Positions 30,109 to 39,407 of a stretch of 64,000 nt of DNA are shown here, in pieces (positions within the stretch are counted from its first letter, which is position 1; each line of letters begins with the position of its first letter). The DNA is taken from assembly GCA_016195085.1 (NCBI GenBank), contig JACQAG010000031.1, positions 62,001 to 126,000 on the forward strand. Direction: 5' to 3'. The DNA comes from Pseudomonadota bacterium. GTDB taxonomy: Bacteria > Pseudomonadota > Alphaproteobacteria > SHVZ01. A program made the position numbers and the translations under genes. The notes beneath the pieces are model-generated. The model saw only the letters and a program-made list of their open reading frames with translations, had not been told where the DNA came from and did no database searches.

Positions 30109-30173
30109 CCGAGGATCTCTCCCGGATTGCCCGGCACGCGCTGCCGCTCGTGGATCTGACCAGGCGGTATTGA
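30105..30173 (+). pseudogene. Remnant of deoC (deoxyribose-phosphate aldolase), 22 codons
   Basis: An ATG overlapping the phosphorylase stop (ATGA) opens a 22-codon frame reading MTEDLSRIARHALPLVDLT, then RRY and TGA. The ALPLVDLT stretch matches the start of DeoC proteins (ALKLMDLT in E. coli, by memory), where it begins the first strand of the barrel. Everything after it is gone, and the thymidine phosphorylase begins at once. The best reading is a deletion that removed almost all of a deoC gene from its usual place in the operon. The peptide may still be translated, coupling deoA to the upstream gene. Confidence 0.55.
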
Positions 30174-30175
30174 TA

Positions 30176-31498
30176 TTGGCCCCGTTCTTTCCCCAGGAGC
30201 TCATCCAGAAGAAGCGCGACGGCGGCACACTCTCCCCCGCGGAGATCGCCGCCATCGTCGGCGGCATTGTCGACGGCGCCATGGGCGACGCGCAGGTCGG
30301 CGCCTTCGCCATGGCGGTGTTCTTCCGCGGCATGACGGCCGAGGAATGCGCCGATTTGACCCGTGCCATGGCCCGCTCCGGCTATGTGCTGGGCTGGCGC
30401 TCCCTCGACCTCGACGGGCCGGTCTTGGACAAGCACTCGACCGGCGGGATCGGCGACAAGGTGAGCCTGATGCTGGCGCCGATCATTGCCGCCTGCGGCG
30501 GCTTCGTACCCATGGTCTCCGGCCGGGCGTTGGGGCATACCGGCGGCACCGTCGACAAGCTCGAGAGCATTCCCGGATATCTCACGCAGCCGCCGATCGA
30601 ACAGTTTCGACGCGTCGTCGCCGATGCCGGTTGCGCCATCATCGGCCAGACCGAGGAGCTCGCCCCGGCCGACCGGCGCCTCTACGCCATTCGCGACGTG
30701 ACCGCCACCGTCGCCTCGATTCCGCTCATCACCGCCTCCATCCTCTCGAAGAAGCTGGCCGCCGGCCTCAATGGGCTGGTGATGGACGTCAAGTTCGGCT
30801 CCGGAGCGTTCATGGAGACGCGGGAGCAAGCGCGCGCGCTGGCAGCCAGCATCGTCTCCGTCGCCGGCAATGCCGGCCTTACGACCCGCGCCTTGCTGAC
30901 CGATATGAACCAGGTGCTGGGAACGACGGCGGGCAATGCGCTGGAAGTGACGGAGGCGGTGCAATACCTGACCGACGGGCCGCGCGAAGCCCGGCTCGAT
31001 CGCGTGGTCCGCGCGCTCGCGGCCGAACTCCTGGTGCTGGGCCGGCTTGCTGGAAACATCGCGGAAGCGGAGCGAGAGATCGAGCGCGCGATCCAGTCGG
31101 GCGCCGCTGCCGAACGCCTGCAACGCATGGTCCAGAGCTTGGGAGGGCCCGGCAATATCCTCCGAAACCCGGAGGCGCAACTGCCGCAGGCGCCCATTCG
31201 GTGCGCGGCGCCGCCGCTCAGGGCGGGTTTTCTCCGATCCGTCGACGCGGCGGCGGTCGGGCGCGTCGTGCTCGCCTTGGGCGGGGGCCGACGGTCGCCT
31301 CAGGATCCGATCGACCATGCCGTCGGCCTCTCCGAGGTGGCGGGCATCGGCGCGGCGGTGGGACCGGGTCGCCCGCTCGCCGTCGTGCATGCGCGCAACG
31401 CCGCCGAGGCGGAGGCGGCCTGCGCGGCACTGCAGGCGGCAAGCCGGGTTGGCGATGCGGCTCCGGCTTCCGCGGATCCCGTCGCCGCGCGTTTATGA
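30176..31498 (+). CDS. deoA: Thymidine phosphorylase
   Basis: A 440-residue pyrimidine-nucleoside phosphorylase, the same length as E. coli DeoA. Conserved blocks: QELIQKKRDG, the phosphate site DKHSTGGIGDKVSL (about 85-98), MVSGRALGHTGGTVDKLESI, LITASILSKKLAAG, VMDVKFGSGAF and LLTDMNQVLGTTAGNA, ending LALGGGRR and PLAVVHA. It cleaves thymidine or deoxyuridine to the base and deoxyribose-1-phosphate. The start is taken as TTG at 30176, with AGGCGG eight bases ahead; TTG at 30170 is possible. The longer open frame upstream lies inside the phosphorylase gene. Confidence 0.92.
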   Translation: MAPFFPQELIQKKRDGGTLSPAEIAAIVGGIVDGAMGDAQVGAFAMAVFFRGMTAEECADLTRAMARSGYVLGWRSLDLDGPVLDKHSTGGIGDKVSLMLAPIIAACGGFVPMVSGRALGHTGGTVDKLESIPGYLTQPPIEQFRRVVADAGCAIIGQTEELAPADRRLYAIRDVTATVASIPLITASILSKKLAAGLNGLVMDVKFGSGAFMETREQARALAASIVSVAGNAGLTTRALLTDMNQVLGTTAGNALEVTEAVQYLTDGPREARLDRVVRALAAELLVLGRLAGNIAEAEREIERAIQSGAAAERLQRMVQSLGGPGNILRNPEAQLPQAPIRCAAPPLRAGFLRSVDAAAVGRVVLALGGGRRSPQDPIDHAVGLSEVAGIGAAVGPGRPLAVVHARNAAEAEAACAALQAASRVGDAAPASADPVAARL

Positions 31499-31611
31499 CA
31501 ATTGCGCGGCGAAGGAGTTGTGCGCCTTCGGCCGTGTGATCCGCGGTAAGGCTGTTGCTCGCGTGTTCTAGCTCAGATTACACTCCGCGCCCTATTTGCA
31601 ATCGGTTCGCC

Positions 31612-32778
31612 ATGCGCCTTGCTCTCATCGTCTCGGGGTTCGGCGTCCTGGCGGTCGGCGCAGCGCTCTACTTCGGTCGAATTCCGGCCGATGTGACGCC
31701 GTTGACGGCGTCTCTCCTAGCGTATTTCGCGCCGCCACAGGCCGCCAGCCCTGGCTCGACGACGCCACCCCCGGTCCCGGTGACGGTCACCTCGGTGCGC
31801 GTGGAAGACGTGCCGATCCTGCTGTCGGGCATCGGCACGGTGCAGGCCTACAACGCCGTCAGCATCCGCAGCCGCGTCGATGGCGAGCTGGTGCAGATCC
31901 TGTTCCAGGAAGGCCAGGACGTGAAGGCGGGCGACCCGCTCGCCATAATCGATCCCCGGCCGTTTCAGGCCCAGCTCGCTCAGCAGGAGGCGATGCGGGC
32001 CCGCGACCAGGCGTTGCTGGAGGCGGCGCTCGCCGACATGCGCCGTTACGACGACTTGGTGCAGCGGAACTACGCAACCCGCCAGCAGGCCGAGACCCAG
32101 CGCGCGCTGGTCGAGCAGTACCGCGCCCAGCTGCGCAGCGACGAGGCGCAGATAACCTACGCCGCCACCCAGCTCGGATACACGCGCATTACCGCGCCGA
32201 TCGGCGGCCGGGTCGGCATCCGCCAGATCGACCAAGGCAATCACGTCCGCGCCTCGGACAACACGCCGATCGTGGTGATCAGCCAGCTGCAGCCGATCTC
32301 GGTCATCTTCACGCTGTCGGCGGCCGCCGTCAGCCAGACCAGCCTCTCCCTCGGCAAGGCCAACGCGCCAGTGACCGCGCTGGCCCAGGACGACAAGACC
32401 GAGCTCGACCAAGGCACGGTCGAACTCGTCGACAACCAGGTCGATCCGGCGACCGGCACGATCAAGCTGAAGGCGCGCTTCCCGAACGGCGCGCTGCGTC
32501 TCTGGCCCGGCGATTTCGTCAATGGACGCATCGTCGTCGATACCCGCAAGGCCGGCATGACGGTCCCCTCCGAAGCGGTGAGGCACGGGCCGCGCGGCGA
32601 TTTCGTCTGGCTGGTGAAACCCGACAACAAGGTCGGCGTGCAAAGCGTGCGAATCGGACAGACCTTCGGCGGACGCAGCTTGATCAATGATGGCTTGTCA
32701 CAGGGCCAACAGGTGGTGACCCAGGGCTACTACCGGCTGGAGGACGGTTCCCGCATCGAAATCCAGCCGCCGAAATAG
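31612..32778 (+). CDS. RND efflux periplasmic adaptor (MdtA-like)
   Basis: A 388-residue membrane-fusion protein. One N-terminal membrane segment (LALIVSGFGVLAVGAALYFG) is followed by the biotinyl-lipoyl half-motif YNAVSIRSRVDGELVQILFQ, a helical hairpin (about 120-185), the second lipoyl half ITAPIGGRVGIRQIDQGNHV, and the beta-barrel and membrane-proximal domains. It would bridge the RND pump at the inner membrane to an outer-membrane channel, for which no gene is present here. It precedes the pump gene by 19 bases. The internal ATG at 31612 is preferred as the start because it puts the membrane segment at the N-terminus. Confidence 0.9.
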   Translation: MRLALIVSGFGVLAVGAALYFGRIPADVTPLTASLLAYFAPPQAASPGSTTPPPVPVTVTSVRVEDVPILLSGIGTVQAYNAVSIRSRVDGELVQILFQEGQDVKAGDPLAIIDPRPFQAQLAQQEAMRARDQALLEAALADMRRYDDLVQRNYATRQQAETQRALVEQYRAQLRSDEAQITYAATQLGYTRITAPIGGRVGIRQIDQGNHVRASDNTPIVVISQLQPISVIFTLSAAAVSQTSLSLGKANAPVTALAQDDKTELDQGTVELVDNQVDPATGTIKLKARFPNGALRLWPGDFVNGRIVVDTRKAGMTVPSEAVRHGPRGDFVWLVKPDNKVGVQSVRIGQTFGGRSLINDGLSQGQQVVTQGYYRLEDGSRIEIQPPK

Positions 32779-32797
32779 CCCCGGGAAGGCTGGAACA

Positions 32798-35700
32798 GTG
32801 TCCGCCCCCTTCATCCTCAGGCCGATCGCAACCACGCTTCTCATCGCTGCGATCATGATCCTGGGGCTGCTCGGCTATCGCTTGCTGCCGGTGGCCGCGC
32901 TTCCCACCGTCGACTTTCCCACGATCCAAGTGGTGACACCCTACCCCGGCGCCTCGCCCGACGTGATCGAGACGTCGGTCACGGCACCCCTCGAACGCTA
33001 TTTCGGCGCGATCTCCGGGCTGGTCTCAATGAGCTCGACCAGCTCGTATGGCGTCAGCGACATCACCCTCCAGTTCAATCTGGCGCGCAGGATCGATGCC
33101 GCCGCCGAAGACGTGCAGGCGGCGATCAACGCCGCTTCCGGTTGGATCCCGATCCAGCTATTGCCGGGACCGCCGGTCTATCACCAGGTGAATCCCGCCG
33201 ATACCCCCGTGCTGATCCTGGCGCTGACCTCGGACACGCTGCCGCTGCACGAGGTCAACGACTACGCGGCCACCATCATCGTACAGAAGCTCTCGCAGGT
33301 GACCGGCGTCGGCGCGGTCACCGCTCAGGGCGGCCAAACCCGGGCGATCCGCCTGCAGATCAACCCCGCGCGCCTCGCCGGACTCGGCCTTTCCCTCGAA
33401 GACGTCAGGCGCAGCATCGCCGCCTCCACGGTCGACAATCCCAAGGGCGCCTTGGATGGCCCGCGCCAAGCCTTCCAGGTCGGCGCCAACGACCAGCTCA
33501 TTACCGCGGAGGCCTACCGGGATGCGGTGATCGCCTATCGCAACGGCGCGCCGGTGATGCTGCGCGACATCGGCAGGGCCATCGACGGCGTCGAGGATGC
33601 GGAGCAGGCGGCCTGGTTCAACGGCCGGGCTGCAGTCATCCTCGACATCCAACGCCAGCCTGGCGCCAACACCATCGAAGTGGTCGACGCGGTCAGGGCG
33701 CTCTTGCCGAAGCTGCAGAACCTGGTGCCGCCGACTCTCAAGATATCGGTCGTCGCCGATCGCACCGTCACCATCCGGGCGGCCATTGCCGACGTGCAGT
33801 TCACCCTAGTGCTCACCGCGGCCTTGGTGGTTCTGGTGATCTTCCTGTTCCTGCGCCGGCTGTGGGCGACCGTGATTCCGAGCGTGACCTTGCCGGTATC
33901 GTTGATTGCCACCTTCGGCGGCATGGCGGCGGCGGGCTTCAGCCTCAATAACCTCTCGCTGATGGCGCTCACCATCGCGTCGGGTTTCGTCGTCGACGAT
34001 GCGATCGTCATGATCGAGAACATCACCCGCTACATCGAAGACGGCGAGACGCCGCTCGCCGCCGCGCTCAAAGGGGCGAGGCAGATCGGCTTCACCATCG
34101 TCTCGCTGACGCTGTCCTTGATCGCGGTGTTCATTCCGCTCTTGCTGATGGGCGGCGTCGTTGGGCGGCTGTTTCGCGAGTTCGCGATCACGCTGTCCAT
34201 GGCCGTGGTCATTTCGGGCGTGGTGTCGCTCACCTTGACGCCGATGATGTGCGCGAAGCTCTTGAAGCTCGATCCGCCGGACCATCGACCCGGCCGCATC
34301 TTCCAATGGAGCGAGCGGGCCTTCGAGGCGCAAATGCGCTGGTACGTGGCCGGGCTCGATTTCGTGCTTCGGCACCGGGCGGCCACGCAAGTGGTGACTC
34401 TCCTCACCATCCTGGCCACGGGATGGTTCTATGCCATCGTGCACAAGGGCTTCGTGCCGCAGCAGGATACCGGGCTCCTGGTCGGGGCCACCGACGCGGC
34501 CCAGGACATATCCTTTGCGGCGATGGCCGAGCGGCAGCGGCTGGTGGCCGAGATCATCCGGCGCGACCCCGATGTCGTCGCCGTCGACAGCTTCGTCGGG
34601 GCAGGCAAGGTCAATCCGACCCTGAACAGCGGCAGGATCTATATCGACATCGGCAATCCCGACCGCCGCGGATCGGCAGCCCAGGTCATGGAGCGGCTGC
34701 GCGGCGCGACCGAGGGCGTTCCGGGCATAGCACTGCATCTGCAGCCGGCCCAGGACCTGCGGATCGAGACCAGAGCCACCCGCACGCAATACCAGTACGT
34801 GCTTCAGGATCTGGACGAGGCGGAGCTGAAGGATTGGAGCCTGAGGCTGGTTGCTGCGCTGCGCCAGCAGCCCGAGCTCGCCGATGTCGCCAGCGACCGT
34901 CAAGACGACGGGCTGAGAATGGTGATCACGATCGACCGCAAGGCCGCGGCCCGCTACGGCGTCACCTTGAGCGCCATCGACGCCACCCTCTACGACGCCT
35001 TCGGACAGCGGCAGATCGCCACCGTGTTCGGGCCGACGACGCAATACCACGTGATCCTGGAGGTCGATCCGGTCTTCCGCGCCGATCCCGGCATCCTCGA
35101 TAAGATCTACGTCACGCCCGACGCACCGGCGACAGTCGAGGTGCCGGGAGCAGCGGCGGGCGCGCCCAGGCGGCCGTCGATGCCGGTGCCGCTCTCCGCT
35201 GTCGCCTCGGCCGAACGCCGGCCCGCGCCCCTCTTGGTGGCCCATCAGGGATTGTTCCCGGCGACCACCATCTCCTTCAATCTGGCCAAAGGTGCTTCGC
35301 TCGGAGAGGCGGTGGATGCGCTGCATCGCACCGAGCGCGCGATCGGCATGCCCGAGTCGGTGGCCACCAGCCTCGCCGGGGCGGCGGCCGAATTCGCAGC
35401 CTCGCTCGACAGCGAGAAGCTCCTGATCCTGGCGGCGATCGTCACGGTCTACATCGTGCTAGGCGTGCTCTACGAGAGCTTCATCCACCCGATCACCATT
35501 CTCTCCACCCTGCCTTCGGCCGGCGTCGGCGCGCTGGTGGCGCTCATGCTCTTCCGCCAGGATCTCGACCTGATCTCGCTCATCGGCATCATTCTCCTGA
35601 TCGGCATCGTCAAGAAGAACGGCATCATGATGGTCGACTTCGCCATCGACGCGGAGCGGCGAGAGGGGCTGCCGCCCTTCGCCGCCATCCGGCAGGCCTG

Positions 35701-35962
35701 CATTCTCAGGTTCCGCCCGATCATGATGACGACCATGGCGGCCCTCCTCGGAGCCTTGCCGCTGGCGCTTGGAACCGGCACCGGCTCGGAGCTGAGACGT
35801 CCGCTCGGCATCGCCATCGTCGGCGGGCTCCTGGTCTCGCAGTTCCTCACCCTTTACACGACACCGGTCATCTATCTCACCTTCTCCTGGCTGCAGAGCC
35901 GTCTCGGCAGCCTCCACCGCCGCAGCCTCGTGCTCGCACCCGCGAAGCCGCCTGAGCCATGA
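32798..35962 (+). CDS. RND multidrug efflux pump (MdtB/MdtC-like)
   Basis: A full-length 1054-residue RND transporter with the MdtB-like start MSAPFILRPIATTLLIAAIM, twelve helices and two large periplasmic domains. The proton-relay aspartates are present in helix 4 (Asp400-Asp401 in GFVVDDAIVMIEN), with the conserved lysine region in helix 10 (GIVKKNGIMMVDFA). It would exchange protons for drugs or lipophilic compounds. It starts with GTG behind GGAAGG and overlaps the next RND gene by four bases, the arrangement of mdtB-mdtC, where the two pumps form a heterotrimer. Confidence 0.93.
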   Translation: MSAPFILRPIATTLLIAAIMILGLLGYRLLPVAALPTVDFPTIQVVTPYPGASPDVIETSVTAPLERYFGAISGLVSMSSTSSYGVSDITLQFNLARRIDAAAEDVQAAINAASGWIPIQLLPGPPVYHQVNPADTPVLILALTSDTLPLHEVNDYAATIIVQKLSQVTGVGAVTAQGGQTRAIRLQINPARLAGLGLSLEDVRRSIAASTVDNPKGALDGPRQAFQVGANDQLITAEAYRDAVIAYRNGAPVMLRDIGRAIDGVEDAEQAAWFNGRAAVILDIQRQPGANTIEVVDAVRALLPKLQNLVPPTLKISVVADRTVTIRAAIADVQFTLVLTAALVVLVIFLFLRRLWATVIPSVTLPVSLIATFGGMAAAGFSLNNLSLMALTIASGFVVDDAIVMIENITRYIEDGETPLAAALKGARQIGFTIVSLTLSLIAVFIPLLLMGGVVGRLFREFAITLSMAVVISGVVSLTLTPMMCAKLLKLDPPDHRPGRIFQWSERAFEAQMRWYVAGLDFVLRHRAATQVVTLLTILATGWFYAIVHKGFVPQQDTGLLVGATDAAQDISFAAMAERQRLVAEIIRRDPDVVAVDSFVGAGKVNPTLNSGRIYIDIGNPDRRGSAAQVMERLRGATEGVPGIALHLQPAQDLRIETRATRTQYQYVLQDLDEAELKDWSLRLVAALRQQPELADVASDRQDDGLRMVITIDRKAAARYGVTLSAIDATLYDAFGQRQIATVFGPTTQYHVILEVDPVFRADPGILDKIYVTPDAPATVEVPGAAAGAPRRPSMPVPLSAVASAERRPAPLLVAHQGLFPATTISFNLAKGASLGEAVDALHRTERAIGMPESVATSLAGAAAEFAASLDSEKLLILAAIVTVYIVLGVLYESFIHPITILSTLPSAGVGALVALMLFRQDLDLISLIGIILLIGIVKKNGIMMVDFAIDAERREGLPPFAAIRQACILRFRPIMMTTMAALLGALPLALGTGTGSELRRPLGIAIVGGLLVSQFLTLYTTPVIYLTFSWLQSRLGSLHRRSLVLAPAKPPEP

Positions 35963-37947
35963 GCCCGGCCGGCTGGAACATCTCGGGTCCGTTCATCCGA
36001 CGGCCGGTCGCGACGATCCTCCTGATGCTGGGCGTGCTCATTCTGGGCGGGGTCGCCTATACGCGTCTGCCGATCGCGGCCCTGCCCTCCGTCGACCGCC
36101 CCACCATCGGCCTCTGGGCCTCCTTGCCCGGAGCCAGCGCCGACACCGTCGCAACGGCGCTGGCGCAACCCTTGGAGACGCAGCTCGGCATCATTCCCGG
36201 CATCGTCGAGATGAGCTCCTTCAGCGCCATGGGCGGCACCAGCATCGTGCTGCAGTTCGACTTGAGGAAGGACATCGATGCCGCGGCCGGCGAGGTGCAG
36301 GCGGCGATCAACGCCGCCGGCCCGAACCTGCCGAAGGCGTGGGCCTGGCCTCCGGTCTATTGGAAGGCCAATCCGGCCGGCGCGCCGGTGATCGCGCTGG
36401 CGCTCAGCTCCGATGTGATCCCGCCGGGCGAGATCTACCAGGACGCCGACAGCGTGATCGGCCCGAAGATCTCGCAACTGCCCGGTGTGGCGCGCCTGTG
36501 GATCACCGGCGCCGAGCGCAGCGCGGTCAGAGTACAAGTCTCGGCGGGCCGGCTTGCGGCGATGAATCTCTCCCTCGATGCCGTGCGCGCCGCGATCGTC
36601 GCCAGCACCCAAAACCTGCCGAAGGGTGCCATCGACGACGGGGCGCAGCGCTACATGATCGAGGCCAATGACCAGCTGCTGAAGGCTGTCGAATACCAAG
36701 ACGTGATCGTCGCCTGGCGCAACGGCGCGCCGATCCGCCTCGGCGACATCGCCACCGTCACCGACAGCGTCATCAACAACAAGGTCGCCGGCTGGTTCGG
36801 CACCGGGCGCAGCGTGGTGATCTACGTCGCCAAGCAACCCGACGCCAACATCGTCGAGACCGTGGATGCGATAAAGGCGGCGCTGCCGGAGATCAAGCGC
36901 TGGCTGCCGGCATCGGTCAAGGTGCAGGCGGTGTACGACCGCACGACATTGATCCGCGCCTCGATCGCCGACGTGCAACGGACGATCGCAATCGCCACGG
37001 CCCTGGTGGTGCTGGTCATCGCGCTCTTCCTCAGGCGGTTCTGGGCAACGGTGATTTCCAGCCTCGCGATCCCGATCTCGCTTGCGGCAACCTTGGTGGT
37101 GATGGCGCTTTCCGGCTTCACTCTCGACAATCTTTCGCTGATGGCCATCACCATCGCGGTCGGCTTCGTCATCGACGATGCCGTGATCATGATCGAGATC
37201 GTCGCCAAGCGGATCGATGAGGGTCAGAGCCCGGTGGAGGCGGCGTTCGCCGGCACGCGCCAGCTCGGATTCACCGTAGTTTCGATCACCGCAGCACTGG
37301 TCGCGGCGTTGATTCCGGTGTTGTTCATGCCCGACGTCGTCGGCCGCTATTTCCGCGAATTCGGCGTGACCTTGGTCGCCGCCATCGTCGCATCGGCGCT
37401 GGTCTCGCTGAGCTTGACGCCGATGATGTGCGCGCGGCTGCTCGCCAGGCGGAAGCCGCCGGCGGCCAAGGCGCAGCGGCGGATCCGATTGCAGGGATGG
37501 TTCACCCGCGCCTACGAGCGGAGCCTCGATTGGGCTTTGCGCCACCGCTGGATCTCGCTCGCGCTGACGCTTGCGGTCACCGCCGCGACCGTCTGGCTCT
37601 ACATCGCCTTGCCCAAGGGCTTCATGCCGCAGCAGGACACGGGCATCATGTTCCTGCGCACCATCGCCAACGCCAATGTATCGTTTCCCGACATGGAGGA
37701 CAGGCAGCGCCGGGCCGGAGAGGCAATCCTCAAGGATCCGGCGGTCTCCGGCATTCTCTCCTATGTCGGCGAAGGCGGCGGCGATCCCGTCAGCTTCGGC
37801 AGCATGCTGATCGCGCTCAAGCCGCCTGAGGAACGCCGGATTCCGATCCAGGATGTGATCAAGCGGTTGCGCGACTTTCAATTACCCACATTTAGCGCGG
37901 GCGCTGAGGGATCGCACAAGTTCTTGCGCTGTTGGAATCGGCTGTGA
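35959..37947 (+). pseudogene. Second RND pump gene (MdtC-like), truncated by an IS
   Basis: The first 638 residues are a normal RND protein: GPFIRRPVATILLMLGVLIL start, periplasmic domain, helix 4 aspartates (Asp406-Asp407 in GFVIDDAVIMIE) and the middle loop FMPQQDTGIMF. The native frame ends at 37874 in VIKRLRDF. The next codons belong to the left end of an IS4-family element and give a 24-residue foreign tail before the stop. About 400 residues (second periplasmic half and helices 8-12) are missing and do not appear beyond the element. The protein cannot form a complete pump. Confidence 0.9.
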
Positions 37948-39405
37948 TTCCTTGTCTAGCACCGAATCGCGAGGGGAGCGGTGCCAATGGCGGGGGGATC
38001 TGATGCATGGTTTGATCGCGAGCTTGCTGGCTGCAGTCTTGCCGACGAACGTCTGAACAAGCGGCTCCGCAAGCTGGTGGCGCAGATCGGGAGCGCCATG
38101 GGCCAAAGCATTCCGCTGGTCTGCCAGGACTGGGCCAACACCAAGGCGGCCTATCGCTTTTTCTCCAACGACCGGGTCAGCGAGGCAGACATTCTGGCCG
38201 GTCACTTTCAATCGACGCGTGACCGTACGGTCGCCACCGATGGCCCCGTTCTTGTGCTCCATGACACGACCGAGTTCACCTACCAAAGAGAGAAGTCAGA
38301 CGCGATCGGGATAACCAAGAGCATAAACAGCGGACGGGACAAGGCGGGGCGCCTGAGATCGCACACGGTTTGCGGCATCCTGATGCACTCTAGCCTCGCA
38401 GTCACGACCGAAGGGCTGCCACTCGGGCTAGCGGCCGTCAAATTCTGGACCCGGAAGAAATTCAAAGGGACCGCCGCGCTCAAGAAGAAGATCAACCCGA
38501 CGCGCGTTCCCATCGAGAAGAAGGAGAGCATCCGGTGGTTGGAAAATGTCCAGCAATCCACGGAGCTTCTGGGTGACCCAGGACGATACGTCCACATCGG
38601 TGATCGCGAGAGCGATATCTACGAGCTTTTCTGTGCGGCCCAGGAAACCGGAACGCATTTTCTGATCAGGACCTGTGTCGACCGCTTGGCCGGCGACGGG
38701 CATCACACGATTGCCGACGAAATGGAAGAGGTCGCGGTCAAAGGGCTACATCGCATCGACGTTAGAGACAGCAACGGCGAGCCGGACGAAGCCGTTCTCG
38801 AAATCAGGTATCGCAAGATTCGCGTCCTGCCGCCGATCGGAAAGCAGAAACGCTATCCCGCGCTCACCTTGACGGTGATCCATGCCGAAGAGCGCGGGAC
38901 GCCGAAAAACAGAAAGAAGATCGATTGGAAGCTGATCACCGATCTGCCTGTTGGTTCCCGCGCGGACGCCATCGCGAAGCTCGAATGGTACGCTTTGAGA
39001 TGGAAGATCGAGGTGTTCCACAAGATCCTCAAATCGGGCTGCAAGGCCGAGGAGTCGAAGCTCAGGACCGCCCAGCGTCTGACCAATCTGGTCTCGGTCT
39101 TTTGCATCCTGAGTTGGCGGATCTTCTGGATGACGATGCTCAATCGTTCAGCTCCGGACGCGCTGCCAACTCTCGCATTGACCGCGACCGAAATCGCCGT
39201 GCTCGATCGCCTCGTGAGCGACAAGCCGCAAGCTCGGCGGAAAACGCTCTCGCATTATCTGACCAAGATCGCCCGGCTCGGCGGCTATCTCGCCCGCGCC
39301 AACGATCCTCCGCCCGGCAACACCGTCATGTGGCGCGGGCTTTCGCGCCTGACCGACATCGCGCTCGGAGCCATGGTCGGAGTCGAAATTGTGGGTAATT
39401 GAAAG
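37875..39405 (+). mobile_element. IS4-family (IS50/Tn5-like) insertion sequence, 1531 bases
   Basis: The element is bounded by perfect 16-base inverted repeats, CTTTCAATTACCCACA at 37875-37890 and its complement at 39390-39405. It holds a single transposase gene filling nearly the whole length, as in IS50. The nine bases outside each end (GTTGCGCGA left, GCATGTTCC right) differ, so no target duplication is visible, and the interrupted RND gene does not resume on the right. The element is therefore at a rearrangement or deletion junction, or at an assembly join through a multi-copy IS. Confidence 0.88.
37987..39402 (+). CDS. IS4-family DDE transposase (Tn5-like)
   Basis: A 471-residue transposase. 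The N-terminal domain (ELAGCSLADERLNKRLRKLV) matches the Tn5-type DNA-binding domain. The catalytic triad is Asp93 (LVLHDTTEF), Asp206 (IGDRESDIYELF) and Glu342 in the Y-R-E signature (YALRWKIEVFHKILKSG). All parts look intact, so the enzyme may be active. The ATG at 37987 is chosen over the GTG at 37981 because GGGGAG lies eight bases before it. The stop falls inside the right inverted repeat. Confidence 0.93.
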   Translation: MAGGSDAWFDRELAGCSLADERLNKRLRKLVAQIGSAMGQSIPLVCQDWANTKAAYRFFSNDRVSEADILAGHFQSTRDRTVATDGPVLVLHDTTEFTYQREKSDAIGITKSINSGRDKAGRLRSHTVCGILMHSSLAVTTEGLPLGLAAVKFWTRKKFKGTAALKKKINPTRVPIEKKESIRWLENVQQSTELLGDPGRYVHIGDRESDIYELFCAAQETGTHFLIRTCVDRLAGDGHHTIADEMEEVAVKGLHRIDVRDSNGEPDEAVLEIRYRKIRVLPPIGKQKRYPALTLTVIHAEERGTPKNRKKIDWKLITDLPVGSRADAIAKLEWYALRWKIEVFHKILKSGCKAEESKLRTAQRLTNLVSVFCILSWRIFWMTMLNRSAPDALPTLALTATEIAVLDRLVSDKPQARRKTLSHYLTKIARLGGYLARANDPPPGNTVMWRGLSRLTDIALGAMVGVEIVGN

Positions 39406-39407
39406 GC

